Part shown: one piece after another, positions 34,754 through 43,010 of the stretch
How the letters are laid out: each line of letters begins with the position of its first letter
How positions within the stretch are numbered: position 1 is the stretch's first letter
Source of the DNA: an uncultured Reyranella sp.
Lineage (GTDB): Bacteria > Pseudomonadota > Alphaproteobacteria > Reyranellales > Reyranellaceae
Assembly (NCBI RefSeq): GCF_945957355.1
Contig: NZ_CAMFKM010000005.1
Coordinates: 62,001 to 126,000 of the forward strand
Reading direction: 5' to 3'
DNA length: 64,000 nucleotides
The notes under the pieces: model-generated
The model's database searches: none
Told to the model about the DNA's origin: nothing
Seen by the model: only the letters and a program-made list of their open reading frames with translations
Program-made: the position numbers and the translations under genes

Positions 34754-35650
34754 TCACACCTGGCTCTTGAATCGCTCGATCAGCCATTGCGCGGCGGGGC
34801 CGGGTGGGCTGTCGATGCGATGCAGGATGCGGAGCGGATAGATCGCGGCCCACCAGTCGGAGAGATCGAGTTCGACGAGGCGGCCGGCCTCGATGTCGCC
34901 CTTGACCATCGGCGCCGGCATGCTGCCCCAGCCGACCCCTGCCAGCAGCAGGGCGTGCTTGGCGCCGAGATCGGCCAGCCGCCAGGTCTTGGGACCGACC
35001 ACGCCGAAATCCTGGCCTTCCGTGAGCTTCGAGCGATCGGTGAGGACGAGCTGGATATGCTCGCGCGCGGCGCCGCGCGCCTGTCCGCCAAGTCGCGCCA
35101 GGGGATGGAACGGCGCGGCGACCGGCACGAGCTGGACGCCGCCGATGGCGATGCTCTCGGTTTCGTCGATCGCGACGTTCAATGGACCGCTGACGCCGAT
35201 AGTCGCGGTGCCGTCGAGCACGAGCTGCGTGACGGCGCCCAGCGTCTCGACATGCAGTCTCAACTGCACGGTCGGGAAGGTCGTCTGGAAGCCCTGCAGC
35301 GCATCGACCAGCCGTGCGGTCGGCAGCATGACGTCTACGGCGAGCGACACTTCTGCCTCCAGTCCTTCGAGCAGCCCCTTCACCTTGGCGCGCAGCATGT
35401 CGACGCCGTGCGTCACGGCGCGGGCCTCGGCCAGTACCGCGCGGCCAGCCTGCGTCAGTTCGGGTTTGCGGGTGGCGACCCGGTCGAACAGGGGCAGGCC
35501 GAGTTGGGTCTCCAGATTGTCGATCGCGTAGGTGATCGCCGAGGTCGCGCGGTTCAGGCGGCGGGCCGCGCCGGCGAAACTGCCGGCATCTACCACCGCG
35601 AGCAGGACCTGAAGCTGGGCGAAGGAAGGTGTGCCGGGTGTTGTCGACAT
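34754..35650 (-). CDS. LysR family transcriptional regulator
   Basis: 298-residue LysR regulator. The N-terminal winged helix is FAQLQVLLAVVDAGSFAGAARRLNRATSAITYAIDNLETQLGLPLFDR; the effector domain starts near residue 90. It is divergent from pirin and WrbA genes. The start is ATG 35650; a TTG further up (35677) lies inside an inverted repeat and is rejected. The repeat ATTGAA/TTCAAT at 35660-35678 in the gap is the likely binding site, so it probably controls itself and the pirin-WrbA genes. Its inducer is unknown, plausibly a quinone or redox-active compound. Confidence 0.9.
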   Translation of the reverse strand: MSTTPGTPSFAQLQVLLAVVDAGSFAGAARRLNRATSAITYAIDNLETQLGLPLFDRVATRKPELTQAGRAVLAEARAVTHGVDMLRAKVKGLLEGLEAEVSLAVDVMLPTARLVDALQGFQTTFPTVQLRLHVETLGAVTQLVLDGTATIGVSGPLNVAIDETESIAIGGVQLVPVAAPFHPLARLGGQARGAAREHIQLVLTDRSKLTEGQDFGVVGPKTWRLADLGAKHALLLAGVGWGSMPAPMVKGDIEAGRLVELDLSDWWAAIYPLRILHRIDSPPGPAAQWLIERFKSQV

Positions 35651-35659
35651 TTCTAAATA

Positions 35660-35678
35660 ATTGAAAAGTGCATTCAAT
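35660..35678. promoter_or_regulatory. LysR-type operator candidate
   Basis: Inverted arms ATTGAA (35660-35665) and TTCAAT (35673-35678) around AAGTGCA, in the AT-rich divergent gap between the LysR gene and pirin. It fits a LysR T-N11-A type box and lies ten bases before the LysR ATG. Confidence 0.6.
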
Positions 35679-35741
35679 ATTATACGGATTTTCGAGAAAA
35701 GGGGCAGCCCCTACATAGCCGTCGCAGCCAAGGAGGCGGCC

Positions 35742-36611
35742 ATGAACAGCAACAAACGCCAGCTCATTTCCATCCATGACGCGTTCCGGACCCTCGAAGG
35801 CGACGGGTTCGAAGTGCGCCGCGCCATTCCGTCGAACGCCTACGAGGCGATCGGCCCGTTCATCTTTCTCGACCAGTTCGGCCCGATCGACGTCCGGCCT
35901 GGCGAAGCCAAGGGCGCGTCGGCGCACCCGCATGCCGGCATCGAAACGCTCACCCTGCTGCTGGAAGGCAGCCAGACACACAAGGACAGTCTCGGCAATG
36001 TCAGCAGCATGCGGCCGGGCGAGGTCCAGTGGATGCGCGCCGGCCGCGGTGTGGTTCACGACGAGAGCCCGGACGAGCAGCTCCGTCGTGAGGGCGGTCA
36101 TGTTCACGGCGTCCAGCTCTGGATCAACATGCCCAAGGGTTCGAAGCACGCGGAACCGGCCTACCGCCACGTGAAGGCGTCCGAGATCCCGACCGTCACG
36201 GCAGACGAGGGCCGCGTCGTGGCGCGGCTCGTGGCCGGTAGCCTGGGCGATCTCAGGGGACCGATCACAACGTCAGGGGCTCCCTTCGTCGTGCACGCCT
36301 CGTTGAAGGCCGGTGCCTGCGTCGAGCTTCCGGCGGGCAGCCCGGCTGAACTCGGCATCTACGTCATGGGCGGCGCCGCACGCATCGGCGGTGACGACCG
36401 GCGGATCGAGGCGTGCCAGCTCGCGCGGCTGACGGCGGGCGACTCGCTTGAGATCGTGGCCGCCGAGGACAGCGAGGTCCTGCTGGTCGGTGGCGATCCG
36501 CTCGATGCGCCGATCCTGCGTCACGGTCCCTTCGTGATGAATTCGATCGACGAGCTCGAACGCGCGGTCCGCGACTACCACGCCGGCCGCATGGGCCAGG
36601 TCCCCGCCTGA
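35742..36611 (+). CDS. Pirin family protein
   Basis: 289-residue bicupin. The pirin block is clear: FIFLDQFGPIDVRPGEAKG then ASAHPHAGIETLTLLLEGSQTH (metal-site His residues) and MRPGEVQWMRAGRGVVHDESPDE; the C-terminal cupin follows (GDLRGPITTSGAPFVVHASL). Some pirins have quercetin 2,3-dioxygenase activity; others act as redox sensors or transcription cofactors. The AAGGAGG before ATG 35742 fixes the start. It is followed by wrbA 51 bases later, pointing to a shared transcript and to quinone or flavonoid metabolism. Confidence 0.92.
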   Translation: MNSNKRQLISIHDAFRTLEGDGFEVRRAIPSNAYEAIGPFIFLDQFGPIDVRPGEAKGASAHPHAGIETLTLLLEGSQTHKDSLGNVSSMRPGEVQWMRAGRGVVHDESPDEQLRREGGHVHGVQLWINMPKGSKHAEPAYRHVKASEIPTVTADEGRVVARLVAGSLGDLRGPITTSGAPFVVHASLKAGACVELPAGSPAELGIYVMGGAARIGGDDRRIEACQLARLTAGDSLEIVAAEDSEVLLVGGDPLDAPILRHGPFVMNSIDELERAVRDYHAGRMGQVPA

Positions 36612-36662
36612 CGTTTCTCTTTCCCTCGACCCTTCAACCTCAATCGACAACTGGAGACTGAA

Positions 36663-37262
36663 ATGACCAAGGTTCTCGTTCTCTACTACTCGACCTACGG
36701 CCACATCGAGACGATGGCCGAAGCCGTCGCCGCCGGTGCCCGCGAGGCCGGGGCGCAGGTCGACATAAAGCGCGTGCCCGAGACGGTGCCGGAAGCCGTG
36801 GCCAAGGCGGCGCACTTCAAGCTCGACCAGAAGGCGCCGATCGCCAAGGTCGAGGACCTGGCCGACTACGATGCCGTGATCGTCGGCACCGGCACCCGCT
36901 TCGGCCGCATGTCCTCGCAGATGGCGAGCTTCCTCGACCAGGCCGGTGGCCTGTGGGCAAAGGGTGCGCTGAACGGCAAGGTCGGTGGCGCCTTCACCTC
37001 GACGGCGACCCAGCATGGCGGCCAGGAGACGACGCTGTTCTCCATCATCACCAACCTGCTCCACTTCGGCATGGTGGTGGTCGGCCTCGATTACGGCCAT
37101 GCCGGCCAGATGACGATCGACGAGATCACAGGCGGCAGCCCCTATGGTGCTTCCACGATCGCCGGCGGCACCGGCCAACGCCAACCCTCCGAGAACGAAC
37201 TGGTCGGCGCCCGCTACCAGGGCCGCAAGATCGCAGAGACGGCGAAGAAGCTCGCCGCCTGA
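36663..37262 (+). CDS. wrbA: WrbA, NAD(P)H:quinone oxidoreductase
   Basis: 199-residue flavoprotein. The flavodoxin-like FMN loop reads [20 protein letters not shown], followed by [24 protein letters not shown] and the WrbA-specific [14 protein letters not shown] motif ([29 protein letters not shown]). Length is standard. WrbA reduces quinones by two electrons, avoiding semiquinone radicals. A GGAGAC site lies before the ATG. The gene stops at 37262, directly next to the convergent MFS gene stop. Together with pirin and the LysR regulator it forms a redox-response locus. Confidence 0.95.
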   Translation: MTKVLVLYYSTYGHIETMAEAVAAGAREAGAQVDIKRVPETVPEAVAKAAHFKLDQKAPIAKVEDLADYDAVIVGTGTRFGRMSSQMASFLDQAGGLWAKGALNGKVGGAFTSTATQHGGQETTLFSIITNLLHFGMVVVGLDYGHAGQMTIDEITGGSPYGASTIAGGTGQRQPSENELVGARYQGRKIAETAKKLAA

Positions 37263-38795
37263 TCACTCGACGATCGGACTTCGATGAACGGCCCCGGCGT
37301 CGCGCCCCGCGACGCCGCGTGGCCGGATCAGCGAAATCAGGCCCGCCAGCGCGGCCAGGCCACCGAGCAGCAGGATCACTCCCCGGCAGGACGCCACGAG
37401 CGACGAGGTCGGCACGTTAAGCGTGCTGCCTCCGGTATCTCCCAGCCCCACCGCGAAGAGCGTCGAGGCGCCCGCGATGCCGGCGCTCATGCCGATCAGG
37501 CGCACCAGGTTCAGCACGCTTCCTGCCTGGCCCGTTTGTTCGGGCGGCGCCGTTGCCATGATGGCGCTGGTGTTCGGGGAGATGAACAGACCCTGGCCGA
37601 CGCCGAACAGGGCCAGGGCCAGCGTGACCAGGGGCAGGTTCGCGGCCGACCCGTCGAGGAAGAAATAGATCGTCGCGAGGCTCGCGATGCAGATCAGCAT
37701 TCCACACGACGTCGGCGCGCGGGCGCCGAGGCGATCGTAGAGCATGCCGCCGACCGGGGCCAGCAGTCCCAGCATCACGGGCAGGATCGACAGCCGAAGG
37801 CCGGCGACCAGGGCAGAGTCGTCATAGATGCGCACGAGCGCGAAGGGAACGAGGAAGAACACCCCGAACAGCACGGCGTAAGCCAGGAAGTTCGCGGCGT
37901 TGCCGAGCAGGAATGCGCGTCTGCCCAGAAGGTGCAAGTCCAGCAACGGCGACGTGGCCCGGCGCTCGGTGCGGACGAAAAGGGCGAGGAAGACAATTCC
38001 GAACGCGGCGCAGCCGATCAGGGCTGGTGATGCAAATCCCCAGGCATGGCCCTCGTTCAGCGCCGCCACGACCGCCGTCAGGGCCGGTGCGATCAGGAGC
38101 GCGCCGTACCAGTCAAAGCGCCCGGTCGCCGGCAAGGCCTTGGTCTGGGGAAGAAGGAGCCAGCCCAGGATCACGCCGGCCAGGCCCATTGGCACGTTGA
38201 TCCAGAAGGCCCACTGCCAGCCCAGCGTGTCGAGGATCAGGCCGCCGACGGCTGGCCCGGCGCCGAGACCGACGGCCTGCGCCGCCGACTGCAGGCCGAG
38301 GCCGCGGCCGCGCTCCTCCTCGCCGGTGGCCATGACGATGATCGCAATGCTGTTCGACGTCAGCAGCGCGGCACCGATGCTCTGCAGGATGCGGAAGAAG
38401 ATCAGCATCGGAAGATCGGTGGCGAAGCCGCACAGGCCCGAGCCGACGATGAAGAGGAAGAAGCCGCCGAGATACAGCAGTTTGCGGCCGACCATGTCGG
38501 CCAGCCGCCCGAAGATCGGCGTGAACGATGCCATCGCCAGCAGATAGGCGACCGCGACCCAGCTCACGCTGCTGAGACGCGCGCCGAACTCGACCTCGAG
38601 CCGCGGCAGCAGGACCTGCGTCATGCTGGCGTCGATCTGGCCCATGCACGCGCCTATGCAGACCGTGGCGACCACGAACCAGCGGTACGAGGGCAGGCGC
38701 GCGATCGCCGGGAGCGGCGGAGGCTCGCGACCTTCGGTCAGGGCTGCGCGAAGCGTCCTGATCGAGAGGGGGCCACCCGGTGAAGCATCGGTCAG
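37263..38795 (-). CDS. MFS drug transporter (DHA2/EmrB-QacA type), start uncertain
   Basis: About 510 residues of a 14-helix MFS pump. Motif A reads GRLADMVGRKLLYLGG, and GQIDASMTQVLLPRLEVEFG (helix 1) and AVGLGAGPAVGGLILDTLGWQWAFWINVPMG are DHA2 signatures. The frame has no ATG/GTG/TTG between residue M39 of the long frame (ATG 38921, which would overlap the divergent HAD start by two bases) and the first helix. A CTG at 38795 has CGGAG six bases upstream and gives a normal N-terminus of about 35 residues, so I prefer it. The alternative is ATG 38921 (552 residues). Product is likely a multidrug or acid-exporting pump. Confidence 0.88.
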   Translation of the reverse strand: MTDASPGGPLSIRTLRAALTEGREPPPLPAIARLPSYRWFVVATVCIGACMGQIDASMTQVLLPRLEVEFGARLSSVSWVAVAYLLAMASFTPIFGRLADMVGRKLLYLGGFFLFIVGSGLCGFATDLPMLIFFRILQSIGAALLTSNSIAIIVMATGEEERGRGLGLQSAAQAVGLGAGPAVGGLILDTLGWQWAFWINVPMGLAGVILGWLLLPQTKALPATGRFDWYGALLIAPALTAVVAALNEGHAWGFASPALIGCAAFGIVFLALFVRTERRATSPLLDLHLLGRRAFLLGNAANFLAYAVLFGVFFLVPFALVRIYDDSALVAGLRLSILPVMLGLLAPVGGMLYDRLGARAPTSCGMLICIASLATIYFFLDGSAANLPLVTLALALFGVGQGLFISPNTSAIMATAPPEQTGQAGSVLNLVRLIGMSAGIAGASTLFAVGLGDTGGSTLNVPTSSLVASCRGVILLLGGLAALAGLISLIRPRGVAGRDAGAVHRSPIVE

Positions 38796-38919
38796 GACAG
38801 ACTCCGTTCGTGAGCGGGCCGCCCGCGCGACGTGACGGCACGGGACACGGTATCGCGCGGCGATCGTTTGACGCCAGTCGAATTCATGCGCGATGCTCCG
38901 TCGGAGGGGAGCATTGAAC

Positions 38920-39648
38920 ATGGCGCAGGCGGCATCACTCGCAGGGATCCGGGCGCTCACCTTCGACGTCCAGGGCACCTGCGCCGATTTCTGCGGGCCG
39001 CTCCTGCGCATGGGGGCCGAGGTAAATCGTGCCAAGGGACTCGAGATCGACTGGGGCGCCCTGTCGGCCGATTGGCGAGAACTCTATCGCGCGGTCCTGG
39101 ACCAGATCATCGCCGGGGCTCGGTCGTGGCTCAGGGTGGATCGCATCTATCGCGAGACGCTGGACGACCTGCTGGACCGGCACGGATTGTCGGCGACCTT
39201 CACCGCTGCCGAGCGCGATCAGCTGAACCAGGTCTGGTCCCGCCTCGATCCCTGGCCGGACAGCGTGGAAGGGCTCGCGCGGTTGCGCCGGCGCTTCGTC
39301 ACCTCGACCCTCTCCAATGCCGGGATGAGGACCATGGTCGCCGTGGTCAAGCATGCGGGGCTGCCTTTCGACGCCGTCCTGACGGCGGAACTGGCGCAGA
39401 GCTACAAGCCTGCGCCGGCCGTCTACCAGCTCGCAGTCGATCTCCTCGGCTACCGGCCGGAGGAGATCATGATGGTGGCCTGTCACAAGTACGATCTGAA
39501 GGCCGCGCGAGCCTTCGGCATGCGCACGGCGTTCGTGGCGCGACCGCTGGAATTCGGCCCCGACGTTCGCCCCGACGTTGCGCCCGAACCCTGGTTCGAT
39601 GTCTTTGCGACGGATTTCGTCGCGCTTGCCGACGCGCTGGGCGCTTGA
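38920..39648 (+). CDS. HAD-like hydrolase (haloacid dehalogenase type II)
   Basis: 242-residue HAD superfamily enzyme. Motif I is TFDVQGTCADF with nucleophile D16; motif II STLSNAG; motif III lysine in YKPAPAVYQLA; motif IV MVACHKYDLKAARAFGM. The helical cap lies between residues 30 and 100. The Q of DVQGT in place of the usual Y/W/F suggests a 2-haloacid dehalogenase-like or general phosphatase role. An unusually good GGAGGGGAG precedes ATG 38920; an in-frame ATG at 38893 lacks it. The stop lies four bases from the convergent MBL gene. Confidence 0.88.
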   Translation: MAQAASLAGIRALTFDVQGTCADFCGPLLRMGAEVNRAKGLEIDWGALSADWRELYRAVLDQIIAGARSWLRVDRIYRETLDDLLDRHGLSATFTAAERDQLNQVWSRLDPWPDSVEGLARLRRRFVTSTLSNAGMRTMVAVVKHAGLPFDAVLTAELAQSYKPAPAVYQLAVDLLGYRPEEIMMVACHKYDLKAARAFGMRTAFVARPLEFGPDVRPDVAPEPWFDVFATDFVALADALGA

Positions 39649-39652
39649 TCCC

Positions 39653-40699
39653 TTACCAGGTCGGCTTGGTTTCGAATGTCGTCGGCGCCCTGGTGGCGCG
39701 AGCGGCCGGGGCCACCTTGGCGTCGAATGTGTAGGTCGTGCCGACGGCCGACTGGCTGACGCGATCGCCATAGGCGTTCGCCAGCGCATGCAAGGCGCGC
39801 CATCCGGTGCAGTGGCCGGTGATGAAGTGTCCGATGTCGAACGGGGCGAGGGCTTCGACCGTCTGCGGAATCAGGCGCTCCATCACGCCGCCGAGATGCA
39901 GGCCGCCCATCACCGCGTGGATCGGGATGTCGGGAAACAATCGCTTCGCCTCGGTGCAGACGTTGACGATGCCGGCATGCGAGCAGGCGCTGAACACGAC
40001 CAGGCCGAGATCGCGCACGTTCACGATCAGCATGCGCTCGTCCATCAGGAACGGGTCGGGCCGCCATTCCTCCGAATTGTCCTTGCGGCAGAGATGGTCC
40101 TCGCGGCCCTTCTCGAAGGCGCTGACCCGGGGAATCTCGCCACTGTAGTAGAAGTGACCGTCGAGCAGGGCGCGCGCCTTGCCGTCGTTGACGACCCGCG
40201 CGCCCTGGGCCTCCATCTGTGCGGGCGTGGGGACGCGGGCGGCTGGAAAGATCGTACCGTCCTGCAGCAGCACGCCGCGCTCGTTGAACATGTCGGGATT
40301 GACGTTGATCGTCACACTGCCGCGACCGCGGCGGGCCGCGATGGCGTCGAGTGCCGCGGGGAGCGCTCCCATGTGATCCCAGTGGCCGTGGGTGACGGCG
40401 ATCTCCTCGACCTCGCCGAGATCGATCGCCATGTTGCGGCAGTTGCGAATGAAGGCAGCTCCCTCCGTGCCGGTATCGAACAGCAGCGTGTGCTGCTTTG
40501 CTCCGACTTTCGTCTTGAGGCGCAGCCCGTAGCCGAGGTTCGCCACCAGCAGGGTCTCTCCCGAAATCTCCTTCGCCCCCGCCTTCAGGATGTTGGCCAT
40601 CTCCGACACGGCGAAGGCGGGCTTGCTCGCATAGGTGTCGCTCATATTGTCGGTGATGACGTCGACGGTGAGCGAATCGACAGCGGCCAGATCGGACAT
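39653..40699 (-). CDS. MBL-fold metallo-hydrolase (PqqB/aminobenzene-phosphate-synthase-like)
   Basis: 348-residue MBL protein. The metal motif THGHWDHMGAL is at residues 103-113, with a further site in SACSHAGIVNVC and a C-terminal FITGHCTGWRAL. The first block TLLFDTGTEGAAFIRN is typical. The family includes enzymes annotated as 7,8-dihydropterin-6-methyl-4-(ribofuranosyl)aminobenzene-5'-phosphate synthase and other hydrolases; the real substrate is not known. No signal peptide. It is convergent with HAD and 17 bases downstream of the GNAT stop. Confidence 0.87.
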   Translation of the reverse strand: MSDLAAVDSLTVDVITDNMSDTYASKPAFAVSEMANILKAGAKEISGETLLVANLGYGLRLKTKVGAKQHTLLFDTGTEGAAFIRNCRNMAIDLGEVEEIAVTHGHWDHMGALPAALDAIAARRGRGSVTINVNPDMFNERGVLLQDGTIFPAARVPTPAQMEAQGARVVNDGKARALLDGHFYYSGEIPRVSAFEKGREDHLCRKDNSEEWRPDPFLMDERMLIVNVRDLGLVVFSACSHAGIVNVCTEAKRLFPDIPIHAVMGGLHLGGVMERLIPQTVEALAPFDIGHFITGHCTGWRALHALANAYGDRVSQSAVGTTYTFDAKVAPAARATRAPTTFETKPTW

Positions 40700-40716
40700 G
40701 CGCGACGCCTCCTGTG

Positions 40717-41208
40717 TCAGGGTGCCGGCCCAAGGGGACGGACGAGATATCGGACGGTCTTTGCGCCGCCGTGAATGGCGGCGTGGCCGACCTCGACGAA
40801 GCCAAGGGCCGCATGAAACGCATCCGAGACCGGATTGGGCGGATCGGAATTGACCTCACAGACGACCCGCTCGTGGCCGGCGACGCGGGCCGCACGAAAC
40901 AGGTCTTCGTACAGGCGGTTCGCCAGGCCGCGCTTGCGCATCGCCGCAGCGACGACGATGCGGTCGACATAGACGAAGCGTGGATAGCGTTCGCGGAACC
41001 AGAGGTAATTCGGACTGTCGTAGTCGGCGTCCTGGTCGAAGGCCAGGAGGAAGGCGGCGACGTTGCCGACGCGACGGGCGTAGAAGGCTTCCGCCAAAAG
41101 GTGGCGAAGCCTCGCGGCGTCGAGCCAGGACAGTTCGACGGCATGTTCGTTGTTGAGGGAGAGGAGGGTGGCCTCCTCGCCGGCTGAAACGCTGGCCAGA
41201 TCGGTCAG
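40717..41208 (-). CDS. GNAT family N-acetyltransferase, CTG start
   Basis: About 163 residues. The core fits the GNAT group with LSLNNEHAVELSWLD near the start, VYVDRIVVAAAMRKRGLANRLYEDLFRAA (acetyl-CoA site, residues about 88-115) and GFVEVGHAAIHGGAKTVRYLV. No ATG, GTG or TTG lies before LSLNNEH; the CTG at 41208 has AAGGAG eight bases upstream (41217-41222) and overlaps the hydrolase stop as CTGA. That overlap suggests translational coupling. The only alternative, an in-frame TTG, would cut off the family's N-terminal strand. Substrate unknown. Confidence 0.8.
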   Translation of the reverse strand: MTDLASVSAGEEATLLSLNNEHAVELSWLDAARLRHLLAEAFYARRVGNVAAFLLAFDQDADYDSPNYLWFRERYPRFVYVDRIVVAAAMRKRGLANRLYEDLFRAARVAGHERVVCEVNSDPPNPVSDAFHAALGFVEVGHAAIHGGAKTVRYLVRPLGPAP

Positions 41209-42338
41209 GCTGTCGTCTCCTTCAGGAACTTGATGAGCAGGCGGCTCACTTCGGCGGCCTGCTCCTGCTGCACCCAGTGGCCGGCGCCTTCGACCATGTG
41301 GATCGCCTTCATGTTGGTGCAGGCGGTCTTCTGCATCTTCTCCAGCGCGCCCGGCGACTGGTAGTTGCCCCAGTCGCTCTTGCCCGAGATGAAGGTCGAA
41401 GGCTGGTCGATGGTGCGGCCGGTAAAGATCTCGAGCTCGGGCGTGACGCGCCCGCTGGTGCGGGCACGATACCAGTTGAGGCCGCCCTGGAAGCCGGTGC
41501 GCTCGTACTCCCCGGCATAGACCGCGAGCTCGTCGTCGGTGAGCCACCTGGCGGCCGCGATCTCCTCGGCCGTCGGCATCTGCTTGGCGACCGTCTCGGC
41601 CATGCCTTCGGCCAGGTCCATGATGTAGTAGGTCGGCATCTGCGCCAGTTCCTCGGCGGTCCAGCCCCTCAGCTCATAGGGCTTGTTCGCCTTCCAGTCG
41701 GCGCTCTTGTAGTGATAGTAGGCGCGCAGGAAATTGCGCAGGCCCTGCTTCGGGTGCCACTGTTCTTCATTGGCCTCACGCGTCGACTGGTACCACTGGT
41801 AATGCTTGCGCGGACGCGGTAGCGCGGCGTGGATGTCCGGTGCCTTCGCTGGGGCCGGCTTGCCGGCCGTGTCGAACGGGACTGCCGACGGGCCGGGGAA
41901 CGGCGCGCTCATCAGCGCCATGCGCCTGAAGATGTCGGGCCGCGCCAGCGAGGCATACGAAGCGACCGACGAGCCGAAATCGTGCCCGACCGCGGCTTCG
42001 GCGGTGCGATGGCCGAGCGCGTAGAGCACGCCGATCGCGTCGCGCAGCAGATTGGTGAAGCGGAAGCCGATCTGGTCGGCATCGAAGTCGGCACTCCAGC
42101 CGGTCGTGCGGCCGTAACCGCGCAGGTCCGGCGCGATGGCGTGATAGCCGGCCTCGGCCAACGCGGGCAGCACCTTGCGCCAGCTGTAGGCGATCTCGGG
42201 GAAGCCGTGGAACAGCATCACGGCCGGTGCCTTCCTGTCGAAGCCGGCTTCGAGGAGGTGGATGTCGAGCCCGTTGATGCCGGGAAGGATGCGGGCGCGG
42301 ACGCCAGCGGGGAGGACGGAGGTGGGAAGCGGTTGCAT
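41205..42338 (-). CDS. Epoxide hydrolase-like alpha/beta hydrolase
   Basis: 377-residue alpha/beta hydrolase of the epoxide hydrolase/haloalkane dehalogenase type. The oxyanion motif HGFPE is at residues 44-48, the nucleophile D120 in VGHDFGSSVAS and the C-terminal His in VEGAGHWVQQEQ. Ring-opening Tyr residues likely lie in the cap (residues 180-250: HYQWYQSTREANEEQW, RAYYHYKSADWK). Typical epoxide hydrolases have these. It overlaps the GNAT gene (CTGA). It is divergent from the truncated VOC gene. Substrate is unknown. Confidence 0.87.
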   Translation of the reverse strand: MQPLPTSVLPAGVRARILPGINGLDIHLLEAGFDRKAPAVMLFHGFPEIAYSWRKVLPALAEAGYHAIAPDLRGYGRTTGWSADFDADQIGFRFTNLLRDAIGVLYALGHRTAEAAVGHDFGSSVASYASLARPDIFRRMALMSAPFPGPSAVPFDTAGKPAPAKAPDIHAALPRPRKHYQWYQSTREANEEQWHPKQGLRNFLRAYYHYKSADWKANKPYELRGWTAEELAQMPTYYIMDLAEGMAETVAKQMPTAEEIAAARWLTDDELAVYAGEYERTGFQGGLNWYRARTSGRVTPELEIFTGRTIDQPSTFISGKSDWGNYQSPGALEKMQKTACTNMKAIHMVEGAGHWVQQEQAAEVSRLLIKFLKETTA

Positions 42339-42408
42339 CCGATGACCCTACGCCGGCCTTGGCTAGAATGTCAGGCTTTTGGTCCGCACTGCGGCCACAG
42401 ATGAATTC

Positions 42409-42627
42409 ATGCAGCAGCAACAAATCTCGGGGATCACGTTGGATGTCGCCGATATCGGGCACTCCAAGCGGTTCTATATCGAGGGTTTCGGCTGGAAGCC
42501 GGTCTTCGAGGCCGAGGGGATCGTGTTCGATCGGATGAACGGGTTGATGCTGGGCACGTCGCTCGCCTCGGCGCTCGCCGAAGATTCGCGGCAGACCGGC
42601 ACGACAGTATTTCAACCAGGTGGTTGA
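42409..42627 (+). pseudogene. Truncated VOC (glyoxalase-like) fragment
   Basis: About 72 residues (ATG 42409): QQISGITLDVADIGHSKRFY, GFGWKPVFEAEGIVFDRMNG and so on, the N-terminal half of a VOC domain (first beta-alpha-beta-beta-beta module), normally 120-140 residues. The frame stops in TGA at 42625-42627, inside operator 1 of the neighbouring ArsR locus, so its 3' half is missing. An in-frame ATG at 42379 is an alternative start. It could be a decayed gene or a remnant joined to the ArsR-SRPBCC cassette by recombination. Confidence 0.6.
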
Positions 42628-42628
42628 A
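42611..42628. promoter_or_regulatory. ArsR-type operator 1
   Basis: Arms TTCAACCA and TGGTTGAA around GG, nearly the same as operator 2, centres 40 bases apart (about four helical turns). It covers the last codons and stop of the VOC fragment. Confidence 0.7.
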
Positions 42629-42650
42629 TGACGTCATGCGATCGGCTATC

Positions 42651-42668
42651 TTCAACCATATGGTTGAA
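42651..42668. promoter_or_regulatory. ArsR-type operator 2, perfect palindrome
   Basis: TTCAACCATATGGTTGAA, a perfect 18-base palindrome. The ArsR start codon ATG (42660) is formed by its centre. Spacing from operator 1 suggests cooperative or independent repressor binding and tight autoregulation. Confidence 0.75.
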
Positions 42669-43010
42669 TTAAAAGCCGACGGACTCGATCGCGTCTTCCA
42701 CGCCCTGGCCGATCCCACGCGCCGCGCGATGCTGCGCCGGCTTGCGGGCGGGGAGCATAGCGTCGGCGAGCTCGCCGAGCCGTTCGACATGTCCTTCGCC
42801 GCCGCCGCCAAGCACGTGAAGGTGCTGGAGGCGGCGGGCCTTCTGAAGCGCAGCATCGAGGGACGCACCCATCGCTGTCGCATCGAGGCCGGTCCGCTCG
42901 CCGAGGCCGACCGCTGGATCGCGTACTACCAGCGCTTCTGGACGGGGCGGCTCGATGCTCTCGAGACCGCCCTGCTCAAGCACGCCCGAAAGAAGAGGAG
43001 CCGCGCATGA
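42660..43010 (+). CDS. ArsR/SmtB-family transcriptional regulator
   Basis: 116-residue winged-helix repressor: DRVFHALADPTRRAMLRRLA at the start, then SVGELAEPFDMSFAAAAKHVKVLEAAGLLKR (DNA-reading helix) and a C-terminal helix. There is no clear metal-binding Cys cluster, so the ligand may not be a metal. The start ATG 42660 lies in the middle of operator 2; no ribosome-binding site precedes it, so the message may be leaderless. It overlaps the SRPBCC gene (ATGA), a common pairing in which the SRPBCC protein binds a hydrophobic ligand and the repressor controls the pair. Confidence 0.9.
   Translation: MVELKADGLDRVFHALADPTRRAMLRRLAGGEHSVGELAEPFDMSFAAAAKHVKVLEAAGLLKRSIEGRTHRCRIEAGPLAEADRWIAYYQRFWTGRLDALETALLKHARKKRSRA

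Noticed and set aside
35651..35677. TTG start at 35677 for the LysR gene
   Set aside because: It falls inside the inverted repeat that probably is the operator, and ATG 35650 gives the usual LysR N-terminus.
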